Below are positions 37,633-50,340 of a stretch of DNA of 64,000 nt, piece after piece. The stretch comes from Rhabditoides inermis (lineage: Eukaryota > Nematoda > Chromadorea > Rhabditida > Rhabditidae), in NCBI GenBank assembly GCA_963966185.1, contig CAWZYM010000434.1, positions 186,001-250,000 of the forward strand. The letters run 5' to 3'. Position numbers and translations under genes: made by a program. The stretch's first letter is position 1, and each line of letters begins with the position of its first letter. The notes under the pieces are model-generated. The model had not been told where the DNA came from. It searched no databases and worked only from the letters and a program-made list of their open reading frames with translations.

Positions 37633-39297
37633 CTGCGGCTAGAACCTGACGGTTTGAGATTTCTGCCGGCTGAACCTGACGGTTTGAGATATCTGGCGCT
37701 AGAACCTGACGGTTTGAGATCTCTGCGGCTAGAACCTGACGGTTTGAGATCTCTGCGGCTAGAACCTGACGGTTTGAGATCTCTGCAGCTAGAACCTGAA
37801 GGTTTTAGATATTTACCGACAGAACCTGACGATTTGAGTTCTCTGCCAACAGAACCTGACGGTTTGAGATCTCTACCAACAGAACCTGACGGTTTGAGAT
37901 TTCTGGGCCTAGAACCTGGCGGTTTGAGATATCTGGCGCTAGAACCTGACGGTTTGAGATAAATACCGTCAGAACCTGACAGTTTGAGATCTCTGCGGCT
38001 AGAACCTGACGGTTTGAGATATCTGGCGCTAGAACCTGACGGTTTGATATCTCTTCCGCTATAAACCTGGCGGTCTGAAATCTCAACTGTCAGAACCTGA
38101 CGCTTTTAATTTTCTGGCGCTAGAACCTGACAATTTGTGATTTCTGGGCCTAGAACCTGGCGGTTTGAAATTTCTGAGGCTAGAACCTGACGGTTTGAGA
38201 TATCTACTGTCAGAACCTGACGGTTTAAGTTTTCTGGGGCTAGAACCTGACGGTTTGAGATTTCTGGGACCAGAACCTGACGGTTTGAGATTTCTACCGT
38301 CAGAACCTGACGGTTTGAGAATTCTGGGGCTGGAGCCTGACGGTTTGAGATTTCTGGGGCTAGAACCTGACAGTTTGAGATATCTACTGACAGAACCTAA
38401 CGGTTTGAGATCTCTGTCAAAAGAACCTGACGGATTGAGATCTCTGCCGACAGAACCTGACGGTTTGATTTCTCTGCGGCTAGAACCTGACGGTTTGAGA
38501 TTTCTGCCTGCAGAACCTGACGGTTTGAGATATCTGGCGCTAGAACCTGACAGTTTGAGATATCTACCGACAGAACATGACGGTTTGAGATCTCTGCCAA
38601 CAGAACCTGACGGTTTGAGGTCTCTGCCAACAGAACCTGACGGTTTGATATCTCTGCGGCTAGAACCTGACGGTTTGAGATTTCTGCCTGCAGAACCTGA
38701 CGGTTTGAGATATCTGGCGCTAGAACCTGACAGTTTGAGACCTCTGCCGCTAGAACCTGACGGTTTGAGAATTCTGCCGGCAGAACCTGACGGTTTGAGA
38801 TATCTGGCGCTAGAACCTGACAGTTTGAGATATCTACCGACAGAACCTGACGGTTTGAGATCTCTGTCAACAGAACCTGACGGTTTGAGATTTCTGCCAA
38901 CAGAACCTGACGGTTTGATATCTCTGCGGCTAGAACCTGACGGTTTGAGATTTCTGCCGGCTGAACCTGACGGTTTGAGATATCTGGCGCTAGAACCTGA
39001 CGGTTTGAGATCTCTGCGGCTAGAACCTGACGGTTTGAAATCTCTGCGGCTAGAACCTGACGGTTTGAGATCTCTGCGGCTAGAACCTGACGGTTTTAGA
39101 TAATTACCAACAGAACCTGACGATTTTAGTTCTCTGCCAACAGAACTTGACGGTTTGAGATCTCTACCAACAGAACCTGACGGTTTGAGATTTCTGGGCC
39201 TAGAACCTGACGGTTTGAGATAAATACCGTCAGAACCTGACAGTTTGAGATCTCTGCGGCTAGAACCTGACGGTTTGAGATATCTGGCGCTAGAACC
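37633..39297 (+). repeat. Family A array A13 (1665-bp block, copy 1)
   Basis: About 55.5 units. It contains a diverged section at about 38041-38170: TCTTCCGCTATAAACC (one extra base), GGTCTGAAATCTCAACTGTC, GACGCTTTTAATTTTC and AATTTGTGATTTC. This section breaks the open frames and separates a shorter from a longer in-frame stretch (38165-39103, 312 codons). It is the reference block for subtype 2. Confidence 0.97.
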
Positions 39298-39979
39298 CCG
39301 TGTGTTAACAGTGTGTTAACAGTGTGTTAACAGTGTGTTAACAGTGTGTTAACAGTGTGTTAACAGTGTGTTAACAGTGTGTTAACAATGTGTTAACAGT
39401 GTGTTAACAGTGTGTTAACAGTGTGTTAACAGTGTGTTAACAATGTGTTAACAGTGTGTTAACAGTGTGTTAACAGTGTGTTAACAGTGTGTTAACAGTG
39501 TGTTAACAGTGTGTTAACAGTGTGTTAACAGTGTGTTAACAGTGTGTTAACAGTGTGTTAACAGTGTGTTAACAGTGTGTTAACAGTGTGTTAACAGTGT
39601 GTTAACAGTGTGTTAACAGTGTGTTAACAGTGTGTTAACAGTGTGTTAACAGTGTGTTAACAGTGTGTTAACAGTGTGTTAACAGTGTGTTAACAGTGTG
39701 TTAACAGTGTGTTAACAGTGTGTTAACAGTGTGTTAACAGTGTGTTAACAGTGTGTTAACAGTGTGTTAACAGTGTGTTAACAGTGTGTTAACAGTGTGT
39801 TAACAGTGTGTTAACGGTGTGTTACAGTGTGTTAACAGTGTGTTAACAGTGTGTTAACAGTGTGTTAACAGTGTGTTAACAGTGTGTTAACAGTGTGTTA
39901 ACAGTGTGTTAACAGTGTGTTAACAGTGTGTTAACAGTGTGTTAACGGTGTGTTAAGAGTGTGTTAAGAGTGTGTAAAC
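39298..39979 (+). repeat. Family B array B13 (682 bp)
   Basis: 62 units of 11 bp by length. AATG variants, the single-base-short GTTACAG unit and the TTAAGAG end are as in B12. Confidence 0.98.
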
Positions 39980-40008
39980 ATCACATCACTATGGCTCACT
40001 GCACATCA
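39980..40008 (+). other. 29-bp linker, subtype 2
   Basis: Same bases as 37604-37632. Confidence 0.95.
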
Positions 40009-41943
40009 CTGCGGCTAGAACCTGACGGTTTGAGATTTCTGCCGGCTGAACCTGACGGTTTGAGATATCTGGCGCTAGAACCTGACGGTTTGAGATCTCT
40101 GCGGCTAGAACCTGACGGTTTGAGATCTCTGCGGCTAGAACCTGACGGTTTGAGATCTCTGCAGCTAGAACCTGAAGGTTTTAGATATTTACCGACAGAA
40201 CCTGACGATTTGAGTTCTCTGCCAACAGAACCTGACGGTTTGAGATCTCTACCAACAGAACCTGACGGTTTGAGATTTCTGGGCCTAGAACCTGGCGGTT
40301 TGAGATATCTGGCGCTAGAACCTGACGGTTTGAGATAAATACCGTCAGAACCTGACAGTTTGAGATCTCTGCGGCTAGAACCTGACGGTTTGAGATATCT
40401 GGCGCTAGAACCTGACGGTTTGATATTTCTTCCGCTATAAACCTGGCGGTCTGAAATCTCAACTGTCAGAACCTGACGCTTTTAATTTTCTGGCGCTAGA
40501 ACCTGACAATTTGTGATTTCTGGGCCTAGAACCTGGCGGTTTGAAATTTCTGAGGCTAGAACCTGACGGTTTGAGATATCTACTGTCAGAACCTGACGGT
40601 TTAAGTTTTCTGGGGCTAGAACCTGACGGTTTGAGATTTCTGGGACCAGAACCTGACGGTTTGAGATTTCTACCGTCAGAACCTGACGGTTTGAGAATTC
40701 TGGGGCTGGAGCCTGACGGTTTGAGATTTCTGGGGCTAGAACCTGACAGTTTGAGATATCTACTGACAGAACCTAACGGTTTGAGATCTCTGTCAAAAGA
40801 ACCTGACGGATTGAGATCTCTGCCGACAGAACCTGACGGTTTGATTTCTCTGCGGCTAGAACCTGACGGTTTGAGATTTCTGCCTGCAGAACCTGACGGT
40901 TTGAGATATCTGGCGCTAGAACCTGACAGTTTGAGATATCTACCGACAGAACATGACGGTTTGAGATCTCTGCCAACAGAACCTGACGGTTTGAGGTCTC
41001 TGCCAACAGAACCTGACGGTTTGATATCTCTGCGGCTAGAACCTGACGGTTTGAGATTTCTGCCTGCAGAACCTGACGGTTTGAGATATCTGGCGCTAGA
41101 ACCTGACAGTTTGAGACCTCTGCCGCTAGAACCTGACGGTTTGAGAATTCTGCCGGCAGAACCTGACGGTTTGAGATATCTGGCGCTAGAACCTGACAGT
41201 TTGAGATATCTACCGACAGAACCTGACGGTTTGAGATCTCTGTCAACAGAACCTGACGGTTTGAGATTTCTGCCAACAGAACCTGACGGTTTGATATCTC
41301 TGCGGCTAGAACCTGACGGTTTGAGATTTCTGCCTGCAGAACCTGACGGTTTGAGATATCTGGCGCTAGAACCTGACAGTTTGAGACCTCTGCCGCTAGA
41401 ACCTGACGGTTTGAGAATTCTGCCGGCAGAACCTGACGGTTTGAGATATCTGGCGCTAGAACCTGACAGTTTGAGATATCTACCGACAGAACCTGACGGT
41501 TTGAGATCTCTGTCAACAGAACCTGACGGTTTGAGATTTCTGCCAACAGAACCTGACGGTTTGATATCTCTGCGGCTAGAACCTGACGGTTTGAGATTTC
41601 TGCCGGCTGAACCTGACGGTTTGAGATATCTGGCGCTAGAACCTGACGGTTTGAGATCTCTGCGGCTAGAACCTGACGGTTTGAAATCTCTGCGGCTAGA
41701 ACCTGACGGTTTGAGATCTCTGCGGCTAGAACCTGACGGTTTTAGATAATTACCAACAGAACCTGACGATTTTAGTTCTCTGCCAACAGAACTTGACGGT
41801 TTGAGATCTCTACCAACAGAACCTGACGGTTTGAGATTTCTGGGCCTAGAACCTGACGGTTTGAGATAAATACCGTCAGAACCTGACAGTTTGAGATCTC
41901 TGCGGCTAGAACCTGACGGTTTGAGATATCTGGCGCTAGAACC
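40009..41943 (+). repeat. Family A array A14 (1935 bp, with 270-bp tandem duplication)
   Basis: Equal to the 1665-bp block plus 270 bp. The extra nine units are a tandem copy: the rare GAGACCTCTGCC unit occurs at about 41111 and 41381, exactly 270 bp apart. Because 270 is a multiple of 3, the open frame at 40541-41749 grows to 402 codons, the longest in the window. Confidence 0.96.
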
Positions 41944-42636
41944 CCGTGTGTTAACAGTGTGTTAACAGTGTGTTAACAGTGTGTTAACAGTGTGTTAACA
42001 ATGTGTTAACAGTGTGTTAACAGTGTGTTAACAGTGTGTTAACAGTGTGTTAACAATGTGTTAACAGTGTGTTAACAGTGTGTTAACAGTGTGTTAACAG
42101 TGTGTTAACAGTGTGTTAACAGTGTGTTAACAGTGTGTTAACAGTGTGTTAACAGTGTGTTAACAGTGTGTTAACAGTGTGTTAACAGTGTGTTAACAGT
42201 GTGTTAACAGTGTGTTAACAGTGTGTTAACAGTGTGTTAACAGTGTGTTAACAGTGTGTTAACAGTGTGTTAACAGTGTGTTAACAGTGTGTTAACAGTG
42301 TGTTAACAGTGTGTTAACAGTGTGTTAACAGTGTGTTAACAGTGTGTTAACAGTGTGTTAACAGTGTGTTAACAGTGTGTTAACAGTGTGTTAACAGTGT
42401 GTTAACAGTGTGTTAACAGTGTGTTAACAGTGTGTTAACAGTGTGTTAACAGTGTGTTAACAGTGTGTTAACGGTGTGTTACAGTGTGTTAACAGTGTGT
42501 TAACAGTGTGTTAACAGTGTGTTAACAGTGTGTTAACAGTGTGTTAACAGTGTGTTAACAGTGTGTTAACAGTGTGTTAACAGTGTGTTAACAGTGTGTT
42601 AACGGTGTGTTAAGAGTGTGTTAAGAGTGTGTAAAC
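41944..42636 (+). repeat. Family B array B14 (693 bp)
   Basis: 63 units by length, with the subtype 2 edge pattern. It has the same length as B15. Confidence 0.98.
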
Positions 42637-42674
42637 ATCACATCACTATCACTGCATCACATCACTGCACATCA
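42637..42674 (+). other. 38-bp long linker (CATCAC-rich)
   Basis: ATCACATCACTATCACTGC then ATCACATCACTGCACATCA. It is 9 bp longer than the common linker, lacks the ATG, and is built of CATCAC/CACTGCA pieces, as if part of the linker had been duplicated. Confidence 0.94.
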
Positions 42675-44789
42675 CTGCGGCTAGAACCTGACGGTTTGAG
42701 ATTTCTGCCGGCTGAACTTGACGGTTTGAGATATCTGGCGCTAGAACCTGACGGTTTGAGATCTCTGCGGCTAGAACCTGACGGTTTGAGATCTCTGCGG
42801 CTAGAACCTGACGGTTTGAGATCTCTGCAGCTAGAACCTGAAGGTTTTAGATATTTACCGACAGAACCTGACGATTTGAGTTCTCTGCCAACAGAACCTG
42901 ACGGTTTGAGATCTCTACCAACAGAACCTGACGGTTTGAGATTTCTGGGCCTAGAACCTGGCGGTTTGAGATATCTGGCGCTAGAACCTGACGGTTTGAG
43001 ATAAATACCGTCAGAACCTGACAGTTTGAGATCTCTGCGGCTAGAACCTGACGGTTTGAGATATCTGGCGCTAGAACCTGACGGTTTGATATCTCTTCCG
43101 CTATAAACCTGGCGGTCTGAAATCTCAACTGTCAGAACCTGACGCTTTTAATTTTCTGGCGCTAGAACCTGACAATTTGTGATTTCTGGGCCTAGAACCT
43201 GGCGGTTTGAAATTTCTGAGGCTAGAACCTGACGGTTTGAGATATCTACTGTCAGAACCTGACGGTTTAAGTTTTCTGGGGCTAGAACCTGACGGTTTGA
43301 GATTTCTGGGACCAGAACCTGACGGTTTGAGATTTCTACCGTCAGAACCTGACGGTTTGAGAATTCTGGGGCTGGAGCCTGACGGTTTGAGATTTCTGGG
43401 GCTAGAACCTGACAGTTTGAGATATCTACTGACAGAACCTAACGGTTTGAGATCTCTGTCAAAAGAACCTGACGGATTGAGATCTCTGCCGACAGAACCT
43501 GACGGTTTGATTTCTCTGCGGCTAGAACCTGACGGTTTGAGATTTCTGCCTGCAGAACCTGACGGTTTGAGATATCTGGCGCTAGAACCTGACAGTTTGA
43601 GATATCTACCGACAGAACATGACGGTTTGAGATCTCTGCCAACAGAACCTGACGGTTTGAGGTCTCTGCCAACAGAACCTGACGGTTTGATATCTCTGCG
43701 GCTAGAACCTGACGGTTTGAGATTTCTGCCTGCAGAACCTGACGGTTTGAGATATCTGGCGCTAGAACCTGACAGTTTGAGACCTCTGCCGCTAGAACCT
43801 GACGGTTTGAGAATTCTGCCGGCAGAACCTGACGGTTTGAGATATCTGGCGCTAGAACCTGACAGTTTGAGATATCTACCGACAGAACCTGACGGTTTGA
43901 GATCTCTGTCAACAGAACCTGACGGTTTGAGATTTCTGCCAACAGAACCTGACGGTTTGATATCTCTGCGGCGAGAACCTGACGGTTTGAGATTTCTGCC
44001 GGCTGAACCTGACGGTTTGAGATATCTGGCGCTAGAACCTGACGGTTTGAGATCTCTGCGGCTAGAACCTGACGGTTTGAAATCTCTGCGGCTAGAACCT
44101 GACGGTTTGAGATCTCTGCGGCTAGAACCTGACGGTTTTAGATAATTACCAACAGAACCTGACGATTTTAGTTCTCTGCCAACAGAACTTGACGGTTTGA
44201 GATCTCTACCAACAGAACCTGACGGTTTGAGATTTTTGGGCCTAGAACCTGACGGTTTGAGAATTCTGCCGGCAGAACCTGACGGTTTGAGATATCTGGC
44301 GCTAGAACCTGACAGTTTGAGATATCTACCGACAGAACCTGACGGTTTGAGATCTCTGTCAACAGAACCTGACGGTTTGAGATTTCTGCCAACAGAACCT
44401 GACGGTTTGATATCTCTGCGGCTAGAACCTGACGGTTTGAGATTTCTGCCGGCTGAACCTGACGGTTTGAGATATCTGGCGCTAGAACCTGACGGTTTGA
44501 GATCTCTGCGGCTAGAACCTGACGGTTTGAAATCTCTGCGGCTAGAACCTGACGGTTTGAGATCTCTGCGGCTAGAACCTGACGGTTTTAGATAATTACC
44601 AACAGAACCTGACGATTTTAGTTCTCTGCCAACAGAACTTGACGGTTTGAGATCTCTACCAACAGAACCTGACGGTTTGAGATTTCTGGGCCTAGAACCT
44701 GACGGTTTGAGATAAATACCGTCAGAACCTGACAGTTTGAGATCTCTGCGGCTAGAACCTGACGGTTTGAGATATCTGGCGCTAGAACC
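42675..44789 (+). repeat. Family A array A15 (2115 bp, with 450-bp duplication)
   Basis: Equal to the 1665-bp block plus 450 bp (15 units). The AGAATTCTGCCGGC unit at about 43811 recurs at 44261. The join is marked by GATTTTTGGGCC, a variant not seen in A13 or A14. It also carries CGGCGAGAACC at about 43970. The same structure and length occur in A24. Confidence 0.96.
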
Positions 44790-45482
44790 CCGTGTGTTAA
44801 CAGTGTGTTAACAGTGTGTTAACAGTGTGTTAACAGTGTGTTAACAGTGTGTTAACAGTGTGTTAACAATGTGTTAACAGTGTGTTAACAGTGTGTTAAC
44901 AGTGTGTTAACAGTGTGTTAACAATGTGTTAACAGTGTGTTAACAGTGTGTTAACAGTGTGTTAACAGTGTGTTAACAGTGTGTTAACAGTGTGTTAACA
45001 GTGTGTTAACAGTGTGTTAACAGTGTGTTAACAGTGTGTTAACAGTGTGTTAACAGTGTGTTAACAGTGTGTTAACAGTGTGTTAACAGTGTGTTAACAG
45101 TGTGTTAACAGTGTGTTAACAGTGTGTTAACAGTGTGTTAACAGTGTGTTAACAGTGTGTTAACAGTGTGTTAACAGTGTGTTAACAGTGTGTTAACAGT
45201 GTGTTAACAGTGTGTTAACAGTGTGTTAACAGTGTGTTAACAGTGTGTTAACAGTGTGTTAACAGTGTGTTAACAGTGTGTTAACAGTGTGTTAACAGTG
45301 TGTTAACGGTGTGTTACAGTGTGTTAACAGTGTGTTAACAGTGTGTTAACAGTGTGTTAACAGTGTGTTAACAGTGTGTTAACAGTGTGTTAACAGTGTG
45401 TTAACAGTGTGTTAACAGTGTGTTAACAGTGTGTTAACAGTGTGTTAACGGTGTGTTAAGAGTGTGTTAAGAGTGTGTAAAC
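44790..45482 (+). repeat. Family B array B15 (693 bp)
   Basis: 63 units by length, with the usual subtype 2 edges. It has the same length as B14. Confidence 0.98.
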
Positions 45483-45511
45483 ATCACATCACTATGGCTC
45501 ACTGCACATCA
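45483..45511 (+). other. 29-bp linker, subtype 2
   Basis: Same bases as 37604-37632. Confidence 0.95.
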
Positions 45512-47176
45512 CTGCGGCTAGAACCTGACGGTTTGAGATTTCTGCCGGCTGAACCTGACGGTTTGAGATATCTGGCGCTAGAACCTGACGGTTTGAGATC
45601 TCTGCGGCTAGAACCTGACGGTTTGAGATCTCTGCGGCTAGAACCTGACGGTTTGAGATCTCTGCAGCTAGAACCTGAAGGTTTTAGATATTTACCGACA
45701 GAACCTGACGATTTGAGTTCTCTGCCAACAGAACCTGACGGTTTGAGATCTCTACCAACAGAACCTGACGGTTTGAGATTTCTGGGCCTAGAACCTGGCG
45801 GTTTGAGATATCTGGCGCTAGAACCTGACGGTTTGAGATAAATACCGTCAGAACCTGACAGTTTGAGATCTCTGCGGCTAGAACCTGACGGTTTGAGATA
45901 TCTGGCGCTAGAACCTGACGGTTTGATATTTCTTCCGCTATAAACCTGGCGGTCTGAAATCTCAACTGTCAGAACCTGACGCTTTTAATTTTCTGGCGCT
46001 AGAACCTGACAATTTGTGATTTCTGGGCCTAGAACCTGGCGGTTTGAAATTTCTGAGGCTAGAACCTGACGGTTTGAGATATCTACTGTCAGAACCTGAC
46101 GGTTTAAGTTTTCTGGGGCTAGAACCTGACGGTTTGAGATTTCTGGGACCAGAACCTGACGGTTTGAGATTTCTACCGTCAGAACCTGACGGTTTGAGAA
46201 TTCTGGGGCTGGAGCCTGACGGTTTGAGATTTCTGGGGCTAGAACCTGACAGTTTGAGATATCTACTGACAGAACCTAACGGTTTGAGATCTCTGTCAAA
46301 AGAACCTGACGGATTGAGATCTCTGCCGACAGAACCTGACGGTTTGATTTCTCTGCGGCTAGAACCTGACGGTTTGAGATTTCTGCCTGCAGAACCTGAC
46401 GGTTTGAGATATCTGGCGCTAGAACCTGACAGTTTGAGATATCTACCGACAGAACATGACGGTTTGAGATCTCTGCCAACAGAACCTGACGGTTTGAGGT
46501 CTCTGCCAACAGAACCTGACGGTTTGATATCTCTGCGGCTAGAACCTGACGGTTTGAGATTTCTGCCTGCAGAACCTGACGGTTTGAGATATCTGGCGCT
46601 AGAACCTGACAGTTTGAGACCTCTGCCGCTAGAACCTGACGGTTTGAGAATTCTGCCGGCAGAACCTGACGGTTTGAGATATCTGGCGCTAGAACCTGAC
46701 AGTTTGAGATATCTACCGACAGAACCTGACGGTTTGAGATCTCTGTCAACAGAACCTGACGGTTTGAGATTTCTGCCAACAGAACCTGACGGTTTGATAT
46801 CTCTGCGGCTAGAACCTGACGGTTTGAGATTTCTGCCGGCTGAACCTGACGGTTTGAGATATCTGGCGCTAGAACCTGACGGTTTGAGATCTCTGCGGCT
46901 AGAACCTGACGGTTTGAAATCTCTGCGGCTAGAACCTGACGGTTTGAGATCTCTGCGGCTAGAACCTGACGGTTTTAGATAATTACCAACAGAACCTGAC
47001 GATTTTAGTTCTCTGCCAACAGAACTTGACGGTTTGAGATCTCTACCAACAGAACCTGACGGTTTGAGATTTCTGGGCCTAGAACCTGACGGTTTGAGAT
47101 AAATACCGTCAGAACCTGACAGTTTGAGATCTCTGCGGCTAGAACCTGACGGTTTGAGATATCTGGCGCTAGAACC
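45512..47176 (+). repeat. Family A array A16 (1665-bp block, copy 2)
   Basis: Same length and unit order as A13. It shares the TGATATTTCTTCC variant (about 45924) with A14 and A26, where A13, A15 and A17 have TGATATCTCTTCC. Confidence 0.97.
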
Positions 47177-47814
47177 CCGTGTGTTAACAGTGTGTTAACA
47201 GTGTGTTAACAGTGTGTTAACAATGTGTTAACAGTGTGTTAACAGTGTGTTAACAATGTGTTAACAGTGTGTTAACAGTGTGTTAACAGTGTGTTAACAG
47301 TGTGTTAACAATGTGTTAACAGTGTGTTAACAGTGTGTTAACAGTGTGTTAACAGTGTGTTAACAGTGTGTTAACAGTGTGTTAACAGTGTGTTAACAGT
47401 GTGTTAACAGTGTGTTAACAGTGTGTTAACAGTGTGTTAACAGTGTGTTAACAGTGTGTTAACAGTGTGTTAACAGTGTGTTAACAGTGTGTTAACAGTG
47501 TGTTAACAGTGTGTTAACAGTGTGTTAACAGTGTGTTAACAGTGTGTTAACAGTGTGTTAACAGTGTGTTAACAGTGTGTTAACAGTGTGTTAACAGTGT
47601 GTTAACAGTGTGTTAACAGTGTGTTAACAGTGTGTTAACAGTGTGTTAACGGTGTGTTACAGTGTGTTAACAGTGTGTTAACAGTGTGTTAACAGTGTGT
47701 TAACAGTGTGTTAACAGTGTGTTAACAGTGTGTTAACAGTGTGTTAACAGTGTGTTAACAGTGTGTTAACAGTGTGTTAACGGTGTGTTAAGAGTGTGTT
47801 AAGAGTGTGTAAAC
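47177..47814 (+). repeat. Family B array B16 (638 bp)
   Basis: 58 units by length. It has three AATG variants in the first 140 bp, while B12-B15 have two. Length and the three-AATG pattern match B27. Confidence 0.98.
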
Positions 47815-47852
47815 ATCACATCACTATCACTGCATCACATCACTGCACATCA
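47815..47852 (+). other. 38-bp long linker (CATCAC-rich)
   Basis: Same bases as 42637-42674. Confidence 0.94.
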
Positions 47853-49517
47853 CTGCGGCTAGAACCTGACGGTTTGAGATTTCTGCCGGCTGAACCTGAC
47901 GGTTTGAGATATCTGGCGCTAGAACCTGACGGTTTGAGATCTCTGCGGCTAGAACCTGACGGTTTGAGATCTCTGCGGCTAGAACCTGACGGTTTGAGAT
48001 CTCTGCAGCTAGAACCTGAAGGTTTTAGATATTTACCGACAGAACCTGACGATTTGAGTTCTCTGCCAACAGAACCTGACGGTTTGAGATCTCTACCAAC
48101 AGAACCTGACGGTTTGAGATTTCTGGGCCTAGAACCTGGCGGTTTGAGATATCTGGCGCTAGAACCTGACGGTTTGAGATAAATACCGTCAGAACCTGAC
48201 AGTTTGAGATCTCTGCGGCTAGAACCTGACGGTTTGAGATATCTGGCGCTAGAACCTGACGGTTTGATATCTCTTCCGCTATAAACCTGGCGGTCTGAAA
48301 TCTCAACTGTCAGAACCTGACGCTTTTAATTTTCTGGCGCTAGAACCTGACAATTTGTGATTTCTGGGCCTAGAACCTGGCGGTTTGAAATTTCTGAGGC
48401 TAGAACCTGACGGTTTGAGATATCTACTGTCAGAACCTGACGGTTTAAGTTTTCTGGGGCTAGAACCTGACGGTTTGAGATTTCTGGGACCAGAACCTGA
48501 CGGTTTGAGATTTCTACCGTCAGAACCTGACGGTTTGAGAATTCTGGGGCTGGAGCCTGACGGTTTGAGATTTCTGGGGCTAGAACCTGACAGTTTGAGA
48601 TATCTACTGACAGAACCTAACGGTTTGAGATCTCTGTCAAAAGAACCTGACGGATTGAGATCTCTGCCGACAGAACCTGACGGTTTGATTTCTCTGCGGC
48701 TAGAACCTGACGGTTTGAGATTTCTGCCTGCAGAACCTGACGGTTTGAGATATCTGGCGCTAGAACCTGACAGTTTGAGATATCTACCGACAGAACATGA
48801 CGGTTTGAGATCTCTGCCAACAGAACCTGACGGTTTGAGGTCTCTGCCAACAGAACCTGACGGTTTGATATCTCTGCGGCTAGAACCTGACGGTTTGAGA
48901 TTTCTGCCTGCAGAACCTGACGGTTTGAGATATCTGGCGCTAGAACCTGACAGTTTGAGACCTCTGCCGCTAGAACCTGACGGTTTGAGAATTCTGCCGG
49001 CAGAACCTGACGGTTTGAGATATCTGGCGCTAGAACCTGACAGTTTGAGATATCTACCGACAGAACCTGACGGTTTGAGATCTCTGTCAACAGAACCTGA
49101 CGGTTTGAGATTTCTGCCAACAGAACCTGACGGTTTGATATCTCTGCGGCGAGAACCTGACGGTTTGAGATTTCTGCCGGCTGAACCTGACGGTTTGAGA
49201 TATCTGGCGCTAGAACCTGACGGTTTGAGATCTCTGCGGCTAGAACCTGACGGTTTGAAATCTCTGCGGCTAGAACCTGACGGTTTGAGATCTCTGCGGC
49301 TAGAACCTGACGGTTTTAGATAATTACCAACAGAACCTGACGATTTTAGTTCTCTGCCAACAGAACTTGACGGTTTGAGATCTCTACCAACAGAACCTGA
49401 CGGTTTGAGATTTTTGGGCCTAGAACCTGACGGTTTGAGATAAATACCGTCAGAACCTGACAGTTTGAGATCTCTGCGGCTAGAACCTGACGGTTTGAGA
49501 TATCTGGCGCTAGAACC
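47853..49517 (+). repeat. Family A array A17 (1665-bp block, copy 3)
   Basis: Same length as A13. It carries CGGCGAGAACC at about 49147 and GATTTTTGGGCC at about 49410, the marker variants of A15 and A24, but without the 450-bp duplication. It looks like the pre-duplication relative of those blocks. Confidence 0.97.
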
Positions 49518-50271
49518 CCGTGTGATAACAGTGTGTTAACAGTGTGTTAACAGTGTGTTAACAGTGTGTTAACAGTGTGTTAACAGTGTGTTAACAGTGT
49601 GTTAACAATGTGTTAACAGTGTGTTAACAGTGTGTTAACAGTGTGTTAACAGTGTGTTAACAATGTGTTAACAGTGTGTTAACAGTGTGTTAACAGTGTG
49701 TTAACAGTGTGTTAACAATGTGTTAACAGTGTGTTAACAGTGTGTTAACAGTGTGTTAACAGTGTGTTAACAGTGTGTTAACAGTGTGTTAACAGTGTGT
49801 TAACAGTGTGTTAACAGTGTGTTAACAGTGTGTTAACAGTGTGTTAACAGTGTGTTAACAGTGTGTTAACAGTGTGTTAACAGTGTGTTAACAGTGTGTT
49901 AACAGTGTGTTAACAGTGTGTTAACAGTGTGTTAACAGTGTGTTAACAGTGTGTTAACAGTGTGTTAACAGTGTGTTAACAGTGTGTTAACAGTGTGTTA
50001 ACAGTGTGTTAACAGTGTGTTAACAGTGTGTTAACAGTGTGTTAACAGTGTGTTAACAGTGTGTTAACAGTGTGTTAACAGTGTGTTAACAGTGTGTTAA
50101 CAGTGTGTTAACAGTGTGTTAACAGTGTGTTAACAGTGTGTTAATAGTGTGTTAACAGTGTGTTAACAGTGTGTTAACAGTGTGTTAACAGTGTGTTAAC
50201 AGTGCGTTAACAGTGTGTTAACAGTGTGTTAACAGTGTGTTAACAGTGCGTTAACAGTGTGTTAACAGTGT
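49518..50271 (+). repeat. Family B array B17
   Basis: About 68 units. It starts with GTGATAAC, a variant of the usual first unit. AATG variants recur three times and GTGCG variants lie at about 50200-50250. It lacks the usual edge and linker, and stops in GTGTGAGATC, where a scrambled A fragment begins. Confidence 0.97.
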
Positions 50272-50340
50272 GAGATCAGTGACCAACAGAGACCTGACGG
50301 TTTGAGATTTCTGGAGATCTGAGAACGGTTTGAGATAAAC
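50272..50340 (+). repeat. Scrambled remnant of family A (69 bp)
   Basis: Contains recognisable A pieces (ACCTGACGGTTTGAGA, TTTCTGG, GAACGGTTTGAGATAAAC) with small deletions and changes such as ATCAGTGACCAACAGAGACC. It resembles a shortened form of the fragment at 53977-54117, and both are entered through GTGTGAGATC. Confidence 0.85.

Noticed and set aside
40541..41749. 402-codon + strand frame (LEPDGLR decapeptide repeats) as a protein-coding gene
   Set aside because: It is a direct product of an in-phase 30-bp satellite. Equally long frames run on the other strand, unit differences change residues freely, and there is no non-repeat domain, promoter or splice structure.
50272..50340. Transposon insertion
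   Set aside because: All pieces derive from family A. There are no terminal repeats, target duplication or coding sequence.
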